Source of the DNA: Limisphaera sp026417315 | GTDB taxonomy: Bacteria > Verrucomicrobiota > Verrucomicrobiia > Limisphaerales > Limisphaeraceae | Direction of reading: 5' to 3' | NCBI RefSeq assembly: GCF_049537125.1 | Contig: NZ_JBMVQY010000001.1 | Coordinates: 682,001-746,000 of the forward strand | Length of the DNA stretch: 64,000 nucleotides | Shown: in pieces, positions 1-9,700 of the stretch | How positions within the stretch are numbered: position 1 is the stretch's first letter | Layout of the letters: each line of letters opens with the position of its first letter | Program-made: the position numbers and the translations under genes | Notes under the pieces: model-generated | What the model was told of the DNA's origin: nothing | The model's input: only the letters and a program-made list of their open reading frames with translations | Database searches by the model: none

Positions 1-99
1 AAGCGCCAACACCAAAGCCAAACCGCTTACAAGGGCCCCCACCCGATCGGGCGGCCCAAACCGGCGCCGGTCTTCGTTGCTGCTGGGCTGCGCCACCAT
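1..99 (-). CDS. N-terminus of an unknown membrane or exported protein (runs off the window)
   Basis: Reading leftward from an ATG at 99, 33 codons stay open to the window edge. The first ~20 residues are polar and charged (MVAQPSSNEDRRRFGPPDR) and are followed by a hydrophobic run (ALVSGLALVLAL), as expected for a first transmembrane helix or signal anchor. It is divergent from the oxidoreductase at 303, leaving about 200 bases for two promoters. Only the start is visible, so no function can be given. The call rests on the open frame and the positive-then-hydrophobic pattern; a chance open frame of this size is possible. Confidence 0.45.
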   Translation of the reverse strand, partial: MVAQPSSNEDRRRFGPPDRVGALVSGLALVLAL

Positions 100-302
100 G
101 CCCGCGTCACTCTTGCTTCATCCCGGCTCCTGCACGCCTGTCCCACATCGGCACGCGCAAGCTCGATCCGGAGACAGGGGTTGTAACGGCGTCAGAGTGG
201 CCGGTTGGCGGCAGCAGCTCAAGCCTGTTCTTTGGGGGCAGACCGGCCCACCGACCACGCTTTTGCTTGGGCTCGTTGCCCCACCGGCCTACAGTACACG
301 AC

Positions 303-1454
303 ATGGAGAAGGTACGGTTGGGCATCATCGGATTGGGCAACATCGGCCGTTACCATGCCGACTATCTGTTGCAGGGCAAGGTCCAGCGCTGCGAACTGGT
401 GGCGGTGTGCGATCCCGTGGCTCCGTTGGACCGTTATGGCGCGCTGCAGAGGTTTACGGATGCTGAAGCCCTGTTCCGGTCGGGCTGCGTGGATGCGGTC
501 CTCATTGCCACCCCCCACTATCAGCACACCACGCTTGGCATCGCCGCCCTGGAGGCCGGCCTTCACATCCTGGTCGAAAAACCGATCTCTTCGCACAAGG
601 CCGACGCCGAACGCCTCATCGCCGCCAGCCGGCAACATCCGAACCTGGTCTTCGCCGGCATGTTCCAGCTCCGCACCGAGCCGCGCTACCAGAAACTGCG
701 CAGGCTCATCACCAGCGGCGAGCTGGGAGAAATCGTCCGCGTCAACTGGATCAACACCGACTGGTATCGGACGGAGATCTATTTCGCCAGCGGCGGCTGG
801 CGCGCCACCTGGAAAGGCGAGGGTGGGGGCGTTCTCTTGAACCAGTGCCTTCACAATCTGGACACCCTGCAGTGGCTCTGCGGCATGCCGAGCCGCGTCC
901 GCGGCTTCTGTCAATTCGGCCGCTACCATGACATCGAAGTCGAGGACAACGTCACCGCCTATCTGGAGTGGCCGAACCGTGCCACCGGCGTTTTCCTGGG
1001 GTCCACCGGCGAGAGCCCCGGCACCAACCGGCTGGAAATTGCAGGTACGCGGGGCAAGGTGGTTCTGGAGAACAACCGTCTGTTTTTCACCCGCAACGAA
1101 GTGGACATGATCGAGTTCAGTCGCACCGCCAAACAAGCGTTTGCACGACCGGACGTCTGGAATGTCGAAATCCCCTTCACGGACGCCGTGCTGCCCCATG
1201 CCATCATGGTCCAGAACTTCGTCAATGCCATCCTGGACGGGGAACCCCTCATCGCCCCGGGCCCCGAGGGCATCCATTCGGTCGAGCTGGCCAATGCCAT
1301 CGTGTTCTCCGCCCTGCTGGATCGAACGCTCGACCTGCCCATGGACGGCGCCGCCTGGGAAGCCAAACTCCGGGAATTGATCGCCCAGTCCAAAAAGGAG
1401 AAGAGGGTCGTGCAGGTCGAGGCCGCCGATTTTACCGCATCCTTTCGACGTTGA
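303..1454 (+). CDS. Gfo/Idh/MocA family NAD(P)-dependent sugar oxidoreductase
   Basis: A 383-residue cytoplasmic dehydrogenase of the Gfo/Idh/MocA family, which oxidises or reduces sugars, inositols and related polyols. The Rossmann signature GLGNIG lies at residues 10-15 and the family's EKP motif (lysine at the active site) at 92-94. A later segment (NQCLHNLDTLQWL, about 175-190) matches the family's catalytic-histidine helix. The ATG at 303 is preferred over an in-frame ATG at 267 because the Rossmann strand begins directly after it. No Tat or Sec signal is present, unlike the relative at 15824. It is followed 81 bases later by a sugar isomerase/epimerase-like gene on the same strand, a common catabolic pairing. 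The substrate cannot be read from sequence. Confidence 0.9.
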   Translation: MEKVRLGIIGLGNIGRYHADYLLQGKVQRCELVAVCDPVAPLDRYGALQRFTDAEALFRSGCVDAVLIATPHYQHTTLGIAALEAGLHILVEKPISSHKADAERLIAASRQHPNLVFAGMFQLRTEPRYQKLRRLITSGELGEIVRVNWINTDWYRTEIYFASGGWRATWKGEGGGVLLNQCLHNLDTLQWLCGMPSRVRGFCQFGRYHDIEVEDNVTAYLEWPNRATGVFLGSTGESPGTNRLEIAGTRGKVVLENNRLFFTRNEVDMIEFSRTAKQAFARPDVWNVEIPFTDAVLPHAIMVQNFVNAILDGEPLIAPGPEGIHSVELANAIVFSALLDRTLDLPMDGAAWEAKLRELIAQSKKEKRVVQVEAADFTASFRR

Positions 1455-1535
1455 ACCCGCGCGGCGGTGCGCGGCCCGCATGGTGCTCCCACGGGGTCGC
1501 CGAGACCGCTGCCGCAACCCCTGTGCAACAGAGCC

Positions 1536-2447
1536 ATGAAACTCATGGGAATTGGTGACGAGGCGGGCGTGCGCATCGAGAGTCAGATCGCCGCCCTGCG
1601 CGAACTCGGATGGACCTTCATCGAGCCCCGTACCGTGGAGGTGGCCGGATACCCCAAGGGCAACTTCCACGACATCCCCGACCCGGCCTTCGACGCGGCC
1701 GTGGCCCAGCTCGAAAAGGCCGGCATCCAGCCATACTGCTTCGGGTCCACCATCATGAACTGGGCCAAAACCATCGACACGCCGTACGAGGTGACCCTGG
1801 CCGAGGTGCGCCGCGCCATTCCGCGCATGAAACGCGTCGGCGCCCGCTACATCCGCATCATGAGCTTCAAGCCCGGCGACGACGAGTACAAGATCCCCAC
1901 CAAGGTCTTCGAGCGCGTGCGCGAAGTCACCCAGATGTTTCTCGACCAGGGGCTGCAGCCCGTCCACGAAAACTGCATGAACTACGGCGGCATGAGCTGG
2001 CAACACGCGCTGGAATTGCTGGACAAATGCCCGGGACTGAAATGGGTCTTCGACACCGCCAACCCCATCCTCAACCCCGACCGCTCCAAGGCCAGACCCT
2101 GGCCGCGACAGGACCCGTGGGAGTTCTGGGAACACATCCGCGACCACGTGGTGCACATCCACGTCAAGGATGCCACTTGGGTGCCGGAGCGCAACGAAGC
2201 CACCTACCATTGGCCGGGCGAAGGTCAGGGACGCGTCCGCGACATTCTGAAAGACGCCCTGGCCCGCGGTTATGACGCCGGAATCAGCATCGAGCCGCAC
2301 ATGGTTGTCGTGTTCCACGATCCCACCGCGGCAGCCGCCAACGACGAGGCCCTGCGACGTAACTTCATCGAGTATGGCCGTCGTCTCGAGGCCATGATCG
2401 AAGCATTGCGGCAGGAATTGCGCCAGGCAAACGCCGGGCGTTCCTGA
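1536..2447 (+). CDS. TIM-barrel sugar phosphate isomerase/epimerase family protein
   Basis: A 303-residue protein of the AP-endonuclease-2-like TIM-barrel superfamily (xylose isomerase-like), whose members isomerise or epimerise sugars using a divalent metal. Candidate metal ligands sit on successive strands: Glu in PVHENC, Asp in VFDTANP, His in VHIHVKDA and Glu in SIEPHM, the order typical of the family. The start at 1536 (MKLMGIGDEAG) is chosen because the superfamily's first strand begins there; the upstream in-frame ATG at 1467 adds only a low-complexity leader. The gene follows the oxidoreductase at 303 on the same strand and probably shares its transcript, suggesting consecutive steps on one sugar or inositol-type substrate. 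Confidence 0.87.
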   Translation: MKLMGIGDEAGVRIESQIAALRELGWTFIEPRTVEVAGYPKGNFHDIPDPAFDAAVAQLEKAGIQPYCFGSTIMNWAKTIDTPYEVTLAEVRRAIPRMKRVGARYIRIMSFKPGDDEYKIPTKVFERVREVTQMFLDQGLQPVHENCMNYGGMSWQHALELLDKCPGLKWVFDTANPILNPDRSKARPWPRQDPWEFWEHIRDHVVHIHVKDATWVPERNEATYHWPGEGQGRVRDILKDALARGYDAGISIEPHMVVVFHDPTAAAANDEALRRNFIEYGRRLEAMIEALRQELRQANAGRS

Positions 2448-2725
2448 ACGCCCCACGGCGTCGGCCCATTGTCGCCCGTTGGACTCGTCACAGGCGTCTT
2501 CGCCAGACGCGCACTTCCGTGCACCGGGCCCGGGCGACAGGGAAGGCGTCAATCAGCCCCGGGCCCTGCCCGGAGTGGCAGCCCGCGCCGTGCCCCCGCG
2601 GGTGCCCGGGTTTGGCACGCCCGGATGCGCTCCTCCCCACACCCCGACAAGGTCCCTCCAACAAACGCCGGATGGCTGGACCGGGACAATCCCGCCACAA
2701 TTGAGCCGAGAACAGACCACAAGGC

Positions 2726-5614
2726 ATGGTGAAGACAGGCCCCTCAGAGCGAACCCGACGCGCGCCGGCCGCGGGTCGGAACTGCACAGCATCAGCATCG
2801 CCGACCCTTTTTGCACTGCTCGATCGCTTCGGCCTGCTCCGCTCTCGGCTCTGCTCCAGGCTTGGGAGGCTCATCCCGGGGGTTCTTTTCGGCCTTTGGA
2901 CGGGCATTGCCCCTGGCCAGGACACACCCCCTCAAAGTTCCTGGGTCCACGTCAGTCCCCGTGGCCGGGTCTGGATGCTGGCCGACCCCCTTGGCAACCG
3001 CATTCCCGACTTCTCCGTCGTCGGCTATCGGGGCGGAGCTCAAGAGCCGCCCGAGGTGCCCGTCCGCGTCACGGTCGTCCCGGGCCCCGGAGACGACACT
3101 GCGCGCATTCAGAGCGCCATTGACCAGGTCCAGCGTCTGCCGCTGGGTGCCGACGGCTTCCGCGGCGCCGTCTATCTGGCCGCCGGCGAGTTCCAGATCT
3201 CCAACCAGATCACCATCACCGCCAGCGGTGTCGTGCTCCGGGGGGCGGGCCAGGGGACCAACGACACCGTTCTCCGGGCCACTGGCCCGGGCCAGCGCAC
3301 ACTGATCGTGGTAACCGGCAGCGGCTCGCCCCAAACCATCCCGGAAAGCACGCGTTTGCTGACCGACACCTATGTTCCCGTGGGTGCACGCAGCCTTGAA
3401 CTCGAACACACCCGCGGGCTCTCCGTCGGAGACAGGGTTTTGATCCGTCGCATCGCCACCGACACATGGATCCATGACCTTGGCATGGACCTGCTGTGTT
3501 GTCCGCCCGACGTGAACCCATGGACGCCGGCCGGGTACCACATGGACCTGGACCGGGGCATTGTTGCGATCGAGGGCCGCTCCGTGGTGTTGGATGCTCC
3601 CCTCCCCTGCGCCATCGAGCAGCGGTACGCGGGCGGCACCCTCCGACTGTACTCGTGGCCGGGCCGCATCCAACACGTCGGGATTGAAGACCTCGAAGGC
3701 ATTTCTGACTTCGCCGGCCCGGAAGACGAGGATCATGCCTGGACGTTCATTCACCTCCAGGCCGTGGAGCATGCGTGGGTGCGGCGCGTGACCGCACGAC
3801 ATTTCGGCTTCGCCGCCGTGAGTTTGGGACGGGGGGCCCGACATGTCACCGTCAGTCACTGTACCAGCCTGGACCCCGTTTCCCAGGTCACCGGGGGCCG
3901 ACGGTACGCCTTCGTCATGGATGATTGCGAGCTGTGCCTGGTCCGCGATTGCGTCACGCGCAGCGACCGGCACCAGTTCGTCACCCAGTCCCTCACCGCC
4001 GGCCCCAATGTGTTCGTCGACGGGCGCAGCGAGAATGCATTGTCCGACGCCGGCCCCCATCATCGATGGGCCACAGGCGCGCTTTGGGACAACGTTCAGG
4101 TGGAGGGACATGACCTGAACGTGCAAAACCGCGGCAATCTCGGCAGCGGCCATGGATGGGCCGGAGCCAACTGCGTCGTCTGGAATTGCCGCGCCCGCAA
4201 CTTCGTCGTTCAAAACCCGCCCGGTGCCCGCAACTGGCTCATCGGTTCCGTGGGCAACCTGCGCACCGGCACTGTCTACGTGGGCCCTCACGACCCCGGC
4301 ACGTATGACCGCCACGGCTCCAACGTTTTTCCGCAAAGCCTGTATTATGCCCAGCTGCAAAACCGCCTGTCCGCCCCCAACGTGCAGGTCCGGGAATACT
4401 GGCTCGGACAGCGGGATGCATTCGGGGGGCCGGACAACGCGATCGAAATCGTGGAGGTCGATCCGGCCTGGCGGACGTCAGTGCGCGCGCGTGCCGGAGC
4501 AGAGCCCCGGAACACCTTCAACACTGTGGGGCTCTCCCAATGGCTGGCGTTCACGTTCCACTTCGCCCTGGATCGCGGTCGGGTCGTCCACGCCGCAGCC
4601 CTCCAATTGTGCCTCAAGCCCGCCACCTCCAACCGCCCGCCCCCACAGCTTTACCTCGACCAACTGGAGCGGGCCGTGCCCGGCCCTTCGCTCATCCCCG
4701 GCCCCGTCGAAACGAATGGTGCCCGGGTCTATCTCGTAGACCTCGATGGGGCCCTCGACACACTGAGGGACGGGCAACTGAACCTGGCCTTGCAGGGTGA
4801 CTGGGGCGTGGACTGGGCCCTGCTCGAACTCCACCTGTCCGCTGCCGCCGGTGCCGTCACCCTCCGCATCCTGCCGGAACAGGACGCCCATGTTCGGGAT
4901 GGAACCTTTGCCACCTTCCACTTCGGCGCCGAGCCGCTGCTGGCGGTCAAACTCGACCGCACGCCCGGCTATACGCGTCTCGCTTACCTTCGGTGGCAGC
5001 TGCCCGAACTCCCGGCCCCGCCGGCACCCGACCTGCTTCACGCCGCCCTTCAATTGACGCCGCTGACCGTTGGCACCGCTGTCGAACATGCCCTGGCCCC
5101 GGTTCCCGAAGAAACCTGGCCCGCGGCCGGCCTCACCTGGCAAACCCGCCCGACCGCAGCTTCCCGCATCGCCACGTGGTTGCCGCAGCCGCGCCAAACG
5201 GTCTTGTTGGGTCTGACCCCGTGGGTGCAGGGCGCGTGGAGCCGCTCACGGTCGCTCGCATTCCAGATCGCGGCTCTCCAAGACGCGGGCCCGACCGGTT
5301 ATGCCGACTACGCCGCCTCCGAATACCCCGAGCCCCTCCTGCGCCCCCAACTCCTGCTCACCGTACCGCCGGAACTTGTGCCCCGGCCCGCCTTTCAACA
5401 GATCCTGCTCCAAAGCGATCGACTGCGTCTGCGCGGCGAAGGTCACATTCCTCGTGCCCTTTACCGCGTGCGCTACAGCCCGGAACTTCATACGTCCTTC
5501 TCGCAGTGGACGCCGATCCTGACCAATGCCTTTCCGCAAGCGGCCGCTTTTGAGCTCGACGTTCCCATGGACCCTGGCCGGGCGGGGGGCTTCTACCTCA
5601 TTGAACTCCTCTAA
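2726..5614 (+). CDS. Secreted right-handed beta-helix (pectin-lyase-fold) protein
   Basis: A 962-residue exported protein. A long N-terminal leader ends in a hydrophobic stretch (LIPGVLFGLWTGIAPGQ), probably a signal peptide. Residues ~100-560 show beta-helix features: a pectate-lyase-superfamily opening (GAVYLAAGEF, GVVLRGAGQG) and many short strand-turn repeats with Asn, Val and Cys ladders. Residues ~700-880 look like a DNRLRE-type beta-sandwich (LPEQDAHVRDGT ... LAYLRWQLPEL). The last ~55 residues are a divergent copy of the FYR tail module seen in other secreted proteins here. It lies downstream of the sugar oxidoreductase/isomerase pair, so a polysaccharide-directed role fits. No catalytic residues can be assigned, and the start codon is uncertain because no internal start lies nearer the signal. 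Confidence 0.75.
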   Translation: MVKTGPSERTRRAPAAGRNCTASASPTLFALLDRFGLLRSRLCSRLGRLIPGVLFGLWTGIAPGQDTPPQSSWVHVSPRGRVWMLADPLGNRIPDFSVVGYRGGAQEPPEVPVRVTVVPGPGDDTARIQSAIDQVQRLPLGADGFRGAVYLAAGEFQISNQITITASGVVLRGAGQGTNDTVLRATGPGQRTLIVVTGSGSPQTIPESTRLLTDTYVPVGARSLELEHTRGLSVGDRVLIRRIATDTWIHDLGMDLLCCPPDVNPWTPAGYHMDLDRGIVAIEGRSVVLDAPLPCAIEQRYAGGTLRLYSWPGRIQHVGIEDLEGISDFAGPEDEDHAWTFIHLQAVEHAWVRRVTARHFGFAAVSLGRGARHVTVSHCTSLDPVSQVTGGRRYAFVMDDCELCLVRDCVTRSDRHQFVTQSLTAGPNVFVDGRSENALSDAGPHHRWATGALWDNVQVEGHDLNVQNRGNLGSGHGWAGANCVVWNCRARNFVVQNPPGARNWLIGSVGNLRTGTVYVGPHDPGTYDRHGSNVFPQSLYYAQLQNRLSAPNVQVREYWLGQRDAFGGPDNAIEIVEVDPAWRTSVRARAGAEPRNTFNTVGLSQWLAFTFHFALDRGRVVHAAALQLCLKPATSNRPPPQLYLDQLERAVPGPSLIPGPVETNGARVYLVDLDGALDTLRDGQLNLALQGDWGVDWALLELHLSAAAGAVTLRILPEQDAHVRDGTFATFHFGAEPLLAVKLDRTPGYTRLAYLRWQLPELPAPPAPDLLHAALQLTPLTVGTAVEHALAPVPEETWPAAGLTWQTRPTAASRIATWLPQPRQTVLLGLTPWVQGAWSRSRSLAFQIAALQDAGPTGYADYAASEYPEPLLRPQLLLTVPPELVPRPAFQQILLQSDRLRLRGEGHIPRALYRVRYSPELHTSFSQWTPILTNAFPQAAAFELDVPMDPGRAGGFYLIELL

Positions 5615-6709
5615 TCCGGCTCTCGAGCCCTTCCATGGCAGGCCTGCCCTTCTGCCTGTTCTCTCCGGCCGGTTCCAGAGAGTCCCCAGGGCAGGAGCCG
5701 GGAGATTCCACGGCCCCCAGCGCCGCGCCCTTGGAAGCCCGAAACCTGTCCACCGCAGAAAGTCGATGGGCAGCCGCAACGCCGGGGTTTGCCAGGCAGT
5801 CGGATCTCCACCGGATCGACCTCACGTCGCTTCGCAACGTCGGCCCGTTCCACTCCGTCAACTCGCCGAGCCCGAAGATCCGTCCACCACGTCCCTGTCG
5901 AGCGCGTAGCGCTCGGCCCCTCTCATACGTCCGGTCGGCTCTCTCCAACAGCATCGAGTCGATCCATGACCCGCCAGCCTTGGTTGCTGTGAATTGCGCA
6001 CGTACGGTGGTCCCTCCCAGCGAATTCCCGAGGCAAATCATGGCCCGGGCCCGTGGCGTCAAAGCCGTCCCTGCACGGCTTTCCCGTGTCTCCTGAACTG
6101 CCCGAGCTCTCTCCCGGGGAGGATTGTAGTGGGCCGCACTTGAGCACGCAGGGTGGGTACCGGTCCTGTCCCATCGGGAACCGGCCAGCATGGCTACGAA
6201 CCGGGCAACGCAAGCTCCCGGGTATCCGTTCTCATCCGATCCCGGGTCTTCACCTGCCACAAACGCGACGGTGCCCGCCACAACCACCGCTCGTCTTTCA
6301 GTTCCAACCTGAATGGCCGCCCCTCCCGAACGGGTCCCTCGGGGCCCCCGAGCTGATCTCACGGTTCGACCTCGCCGGGTTCGGGATCCGCCAAGCAGAT
6401 TCCGGCAGAGCTACCCGACTCTCCATCCTTGGAACCGGTATGCTCGGGGCGGCACGTGCGGTGCCGGCCCGTAGAACAGTTTTCCTTGCTATTTTTGTCT
6501 GTTCGATTCACATTGCGAATACCAAGCTGAAAGGTCCGGGGTCAGGCGATGGAAACCGCTCAGCCATCATCGGGGGCTCGTCCGGACAGGGGAAACGAAG
6601 GAACGCACCAACCCGGAACCGATCCCGCCTTCCCTCGCACCGTCGGAGCGACCGACTGCTCCCGTCCAGCGGCCCCGCTTTCCAGACTCGGACCACGGAG
6701 GATCCCACG
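5615..6709. other. Noncoding gap upstream of the PEP-CTERM gene
   Basis: About 1.1 kb with no convincing gene. An upstream extension of the following gene's frame is open here but has no coding character, and that gene's ribosome-binding site (GGAGG, about 6697-6701) and signal peptide define a start at 6710. An AT-richer patch at about 6478-6535 is the most likely promoter zone; I could not fix -35 and -10 boxes. Confidence 0.5.
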
Positions 6710-9700
6710 ATGAAAACCTCGCTCCTACTGCGAATCTTCTGGGGATGTTTGAGCCTGCCGGCCACGCTGTGGAGCGCCACCAACGAGTTTCGTTGGGATC
6801 CAGGGACCGGCGGGTTCCTCTGGCATTCGGCGGACAACTGGATCGGGGCGACCGGTATCCCGGACGATGAAACCGATCGGGCCCGTTTTGACACGTTGCC
6901 GGCGGACAACTCTCCGCTCCTGGACCAGGACGTGGCGGGCAACCTCGGAGGTGGACTTGGCAGGCTCGAATTCGATACGGCCGGATGGTGGATTCGGAAC
7001 ACGCCGGGAACCAGTAACACCCTGTATTTCAACAGCGGCCGTTATTTCTCGGGCGTGGCCATCGTAAGTCGTGGCGTTGGCCTGAACCTGCTGGATGTCT
7101 GGGTGCACTTCCTGGAGCCGCAGCAAGCCATAATGACAGCTTCCGGGAGCACGGTGGTGCTGGCCCGGGGATTGCGCGGCGGCTACGCACCGGTCATCGA
7201 CTCGCTCGATCCCACCGCCAGTGACACCGGAACCGTGCGTCTCGACGCTCCGAGCACCATGGTCTCCGGCTCGTTCTATCTCCGCCAGGGCACGCTGCTG
7301 GTCCGCCACAGCAATGCATTGACCGGCTCGAGCCTCGACGTCGGCGGGGACGCGTCCGTCGTCGACGGTGCCTGGGCCCGCTTGCTCACGGACGCCGCCG
7401 GAGTTGAGATTGGCCAGAACATCACCGTGCGCAGTTACCCGGGCCACGAGGTCCGCGCCGTGCTGGGCGGCCACCAGAGCACCGGGTCTTCGAGCTTCAC
7501 GGGCATCATCACATTGCATCGGGATGCACGCCTGGTCTCCGCCAACACCGACAGCAGCGCTGTTTCCTTCAACAACGTCATCACAGGCCCGGGGGGCATC
7601 ATCAAAACCGGTCCCGGTGCGGTGGCTCTCAATGCGGCGAATGCATATGGCGGCCCCACCATCGTCGGGGAGGGCACTCTGCTGTTGGGCGCCGCGGGCG
7701 CTCTGCCTTCCGGCACGACCCTGGTCCTGTCCAACGCCCCCGGGACCGCGCTGCAGTTGAACCAGTACTCGCAAACCGTCGACTCGTTGTGGGGTGGCGG
7801 CCCGGCCGGAGGAACAGTGATCTTGGGCGCCGCCACATTCACGGTGGGGGGCGGGGATTTTGCGGGCGTGATTGCCGGATCGGGCAGCCTGATCAAGACT
7901 GGCCCCGGCACACTTCTGCTGCGCGGGGTGAACACCTATACCGGACTGACCACGGTGCAAGAGGGCGTCCTTCGGCTCGGCGTTGCCAATGCCATCGCCT
8001 CCTCCGCCGGCGTTTCGCTCGGCAACACGCCGGGCGTCTACCTCGATTTGAACGACAACGACCAAACGCTGAACGGACTGAGCGGCGGTGGAGCCGCCGG
8101 GGGCCATGTTCTCCTCGGCACGGCCAATCTCACCGTGGGTCTCGGCGATTTTGCAGGTGTGATCACGGGCACCGGAGGTCTCACCAAGACGAGTCCGGGC
8201 ACGCTCGTACTCAGGGGGCAGAATCTCTATTCGGGCCCGACCAGGCTCGAGGGCGGGGTGCTCCGCCTGGGTGCCACGAATGCCCTGCCCCCGGGAACCA
8301 CCGTCGAGCTTGGCGAAGTCCTGGGAACCACGCTGGATCTCGATGGGTTCCCGCAAGCGATCGGATCGCTGGCCGGCGGCGGCACGATTGCCCTGGGCAC
8401 AGCGACGCTGACGGTGGGCGGCGGCGACTTTTCCGGTGTCATCACAGGAGCGGGCGGTCTGGCCAAAACGGGTCCGGGGGTGCTGACCTTGCGAGGCGCC
8501 AACCAGTACACCGGCCCCACCCTGATCCATGATGGCGTCGTGCAGCTCGGGACGGTCAACGCTCTGCCTCCGGGGACCTCAGTGGTGTTGGCCAACCAGC
8601 CCGGCGCAGCGCTCGATTTGCAGAGCTTCAACCAAACCCTTGCTTCGCTCTCCGGGGGCGGGGCCGACGGCGGATTTGTCTGGCTCGGGTCCGGCACCTT
8701 GACGGTTGGCGGTGGCAACTTCGCCGGCGCTGTCGTGGGCACCGGCGGCTTGACCAAGGTGGGACCCGGCACGCTGGTGCTGGCGGGCAAAAACACCTTC
8801 ACCGGGCCGACCACCATTCTCGAAGGCACCCTGCGCTACGCCACGGATGACGCGCTGGCCAGCGAAGCACTCGTCCTGCAGGGACCTTCAGCAGTCTTGG
8901 ACCTGGGCGGATTTTCGGAAACGGTCGGGTCCGTGACCCTGGCCGGAGGCGCGCGCATCGAAGGAGACGGTCGGTTGCACGGCACGAACCGGTTTGAATT
9001 CTGGAGCGGCACCGTCCGCGCCACATTGGGCGGTCCCGCCGACCTGCTCAAGAGCACCGAGGGTACGGTCACCCTGGCGGCATCGAACACCTTCACGGGA
9101 GATACCCGGTTGCTCGGCGGAACCTTGTGGGTTCAACATGCCCGGGCCCTCCAGAACAGCACCCTGGAGATGAAAGCCGGCGACAAAGGCACCTTGGACG
9201 TGGACTTGTCCCCGGGCCAAACGCTTGTCCTCGGGGGTCTCAAGGGCGAGCGCGACCTGATGCTTCGCGGACCGATCGGTCTGGCCGTCGGAGCCAATGA
9301 CACCAGCACGGAATATTCCGGCCGGATTCTCGGAGCGGGTATCACTTTGTCCAAGGTGGGCTCCGGCACCTGGACACTCACCGGGGACCACACCTTCGAG
9401 GGGGTCACTCTCGTGAGGCAGGGCACCTTGCAGATCGGCAACGGTCGCACTTCAGGCTGGATTGCCACACCCGTGACCGTGGAAGCCGAAGCCACGATCG
9501 CCTTTAACCGGGCAGACGACGTCCGCTTCGACTTTCCCATCCAGGGAGGCGGAGGTCTCGTCCAGCAGGGCCCCGGAGTGCTTGTTCTTGCTTCTACGGA
9601 GAACGCCTATCAAGGACCGACCCGGGTGGAACAGGGCAGCCTCCTGATCGAGGGCCACAACCAGGGAGGCGGAGAATATCGAGTCGGCGGGTTCGGTCAG

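Noticed and set aside
219..2552. A 777-codon open frame on the minus strand opposite the oxidoreductase and isomerase genes
   Set aside because: It is the GC-driven antisense of two clearly recognisable genes, with no domain or signal of its own.
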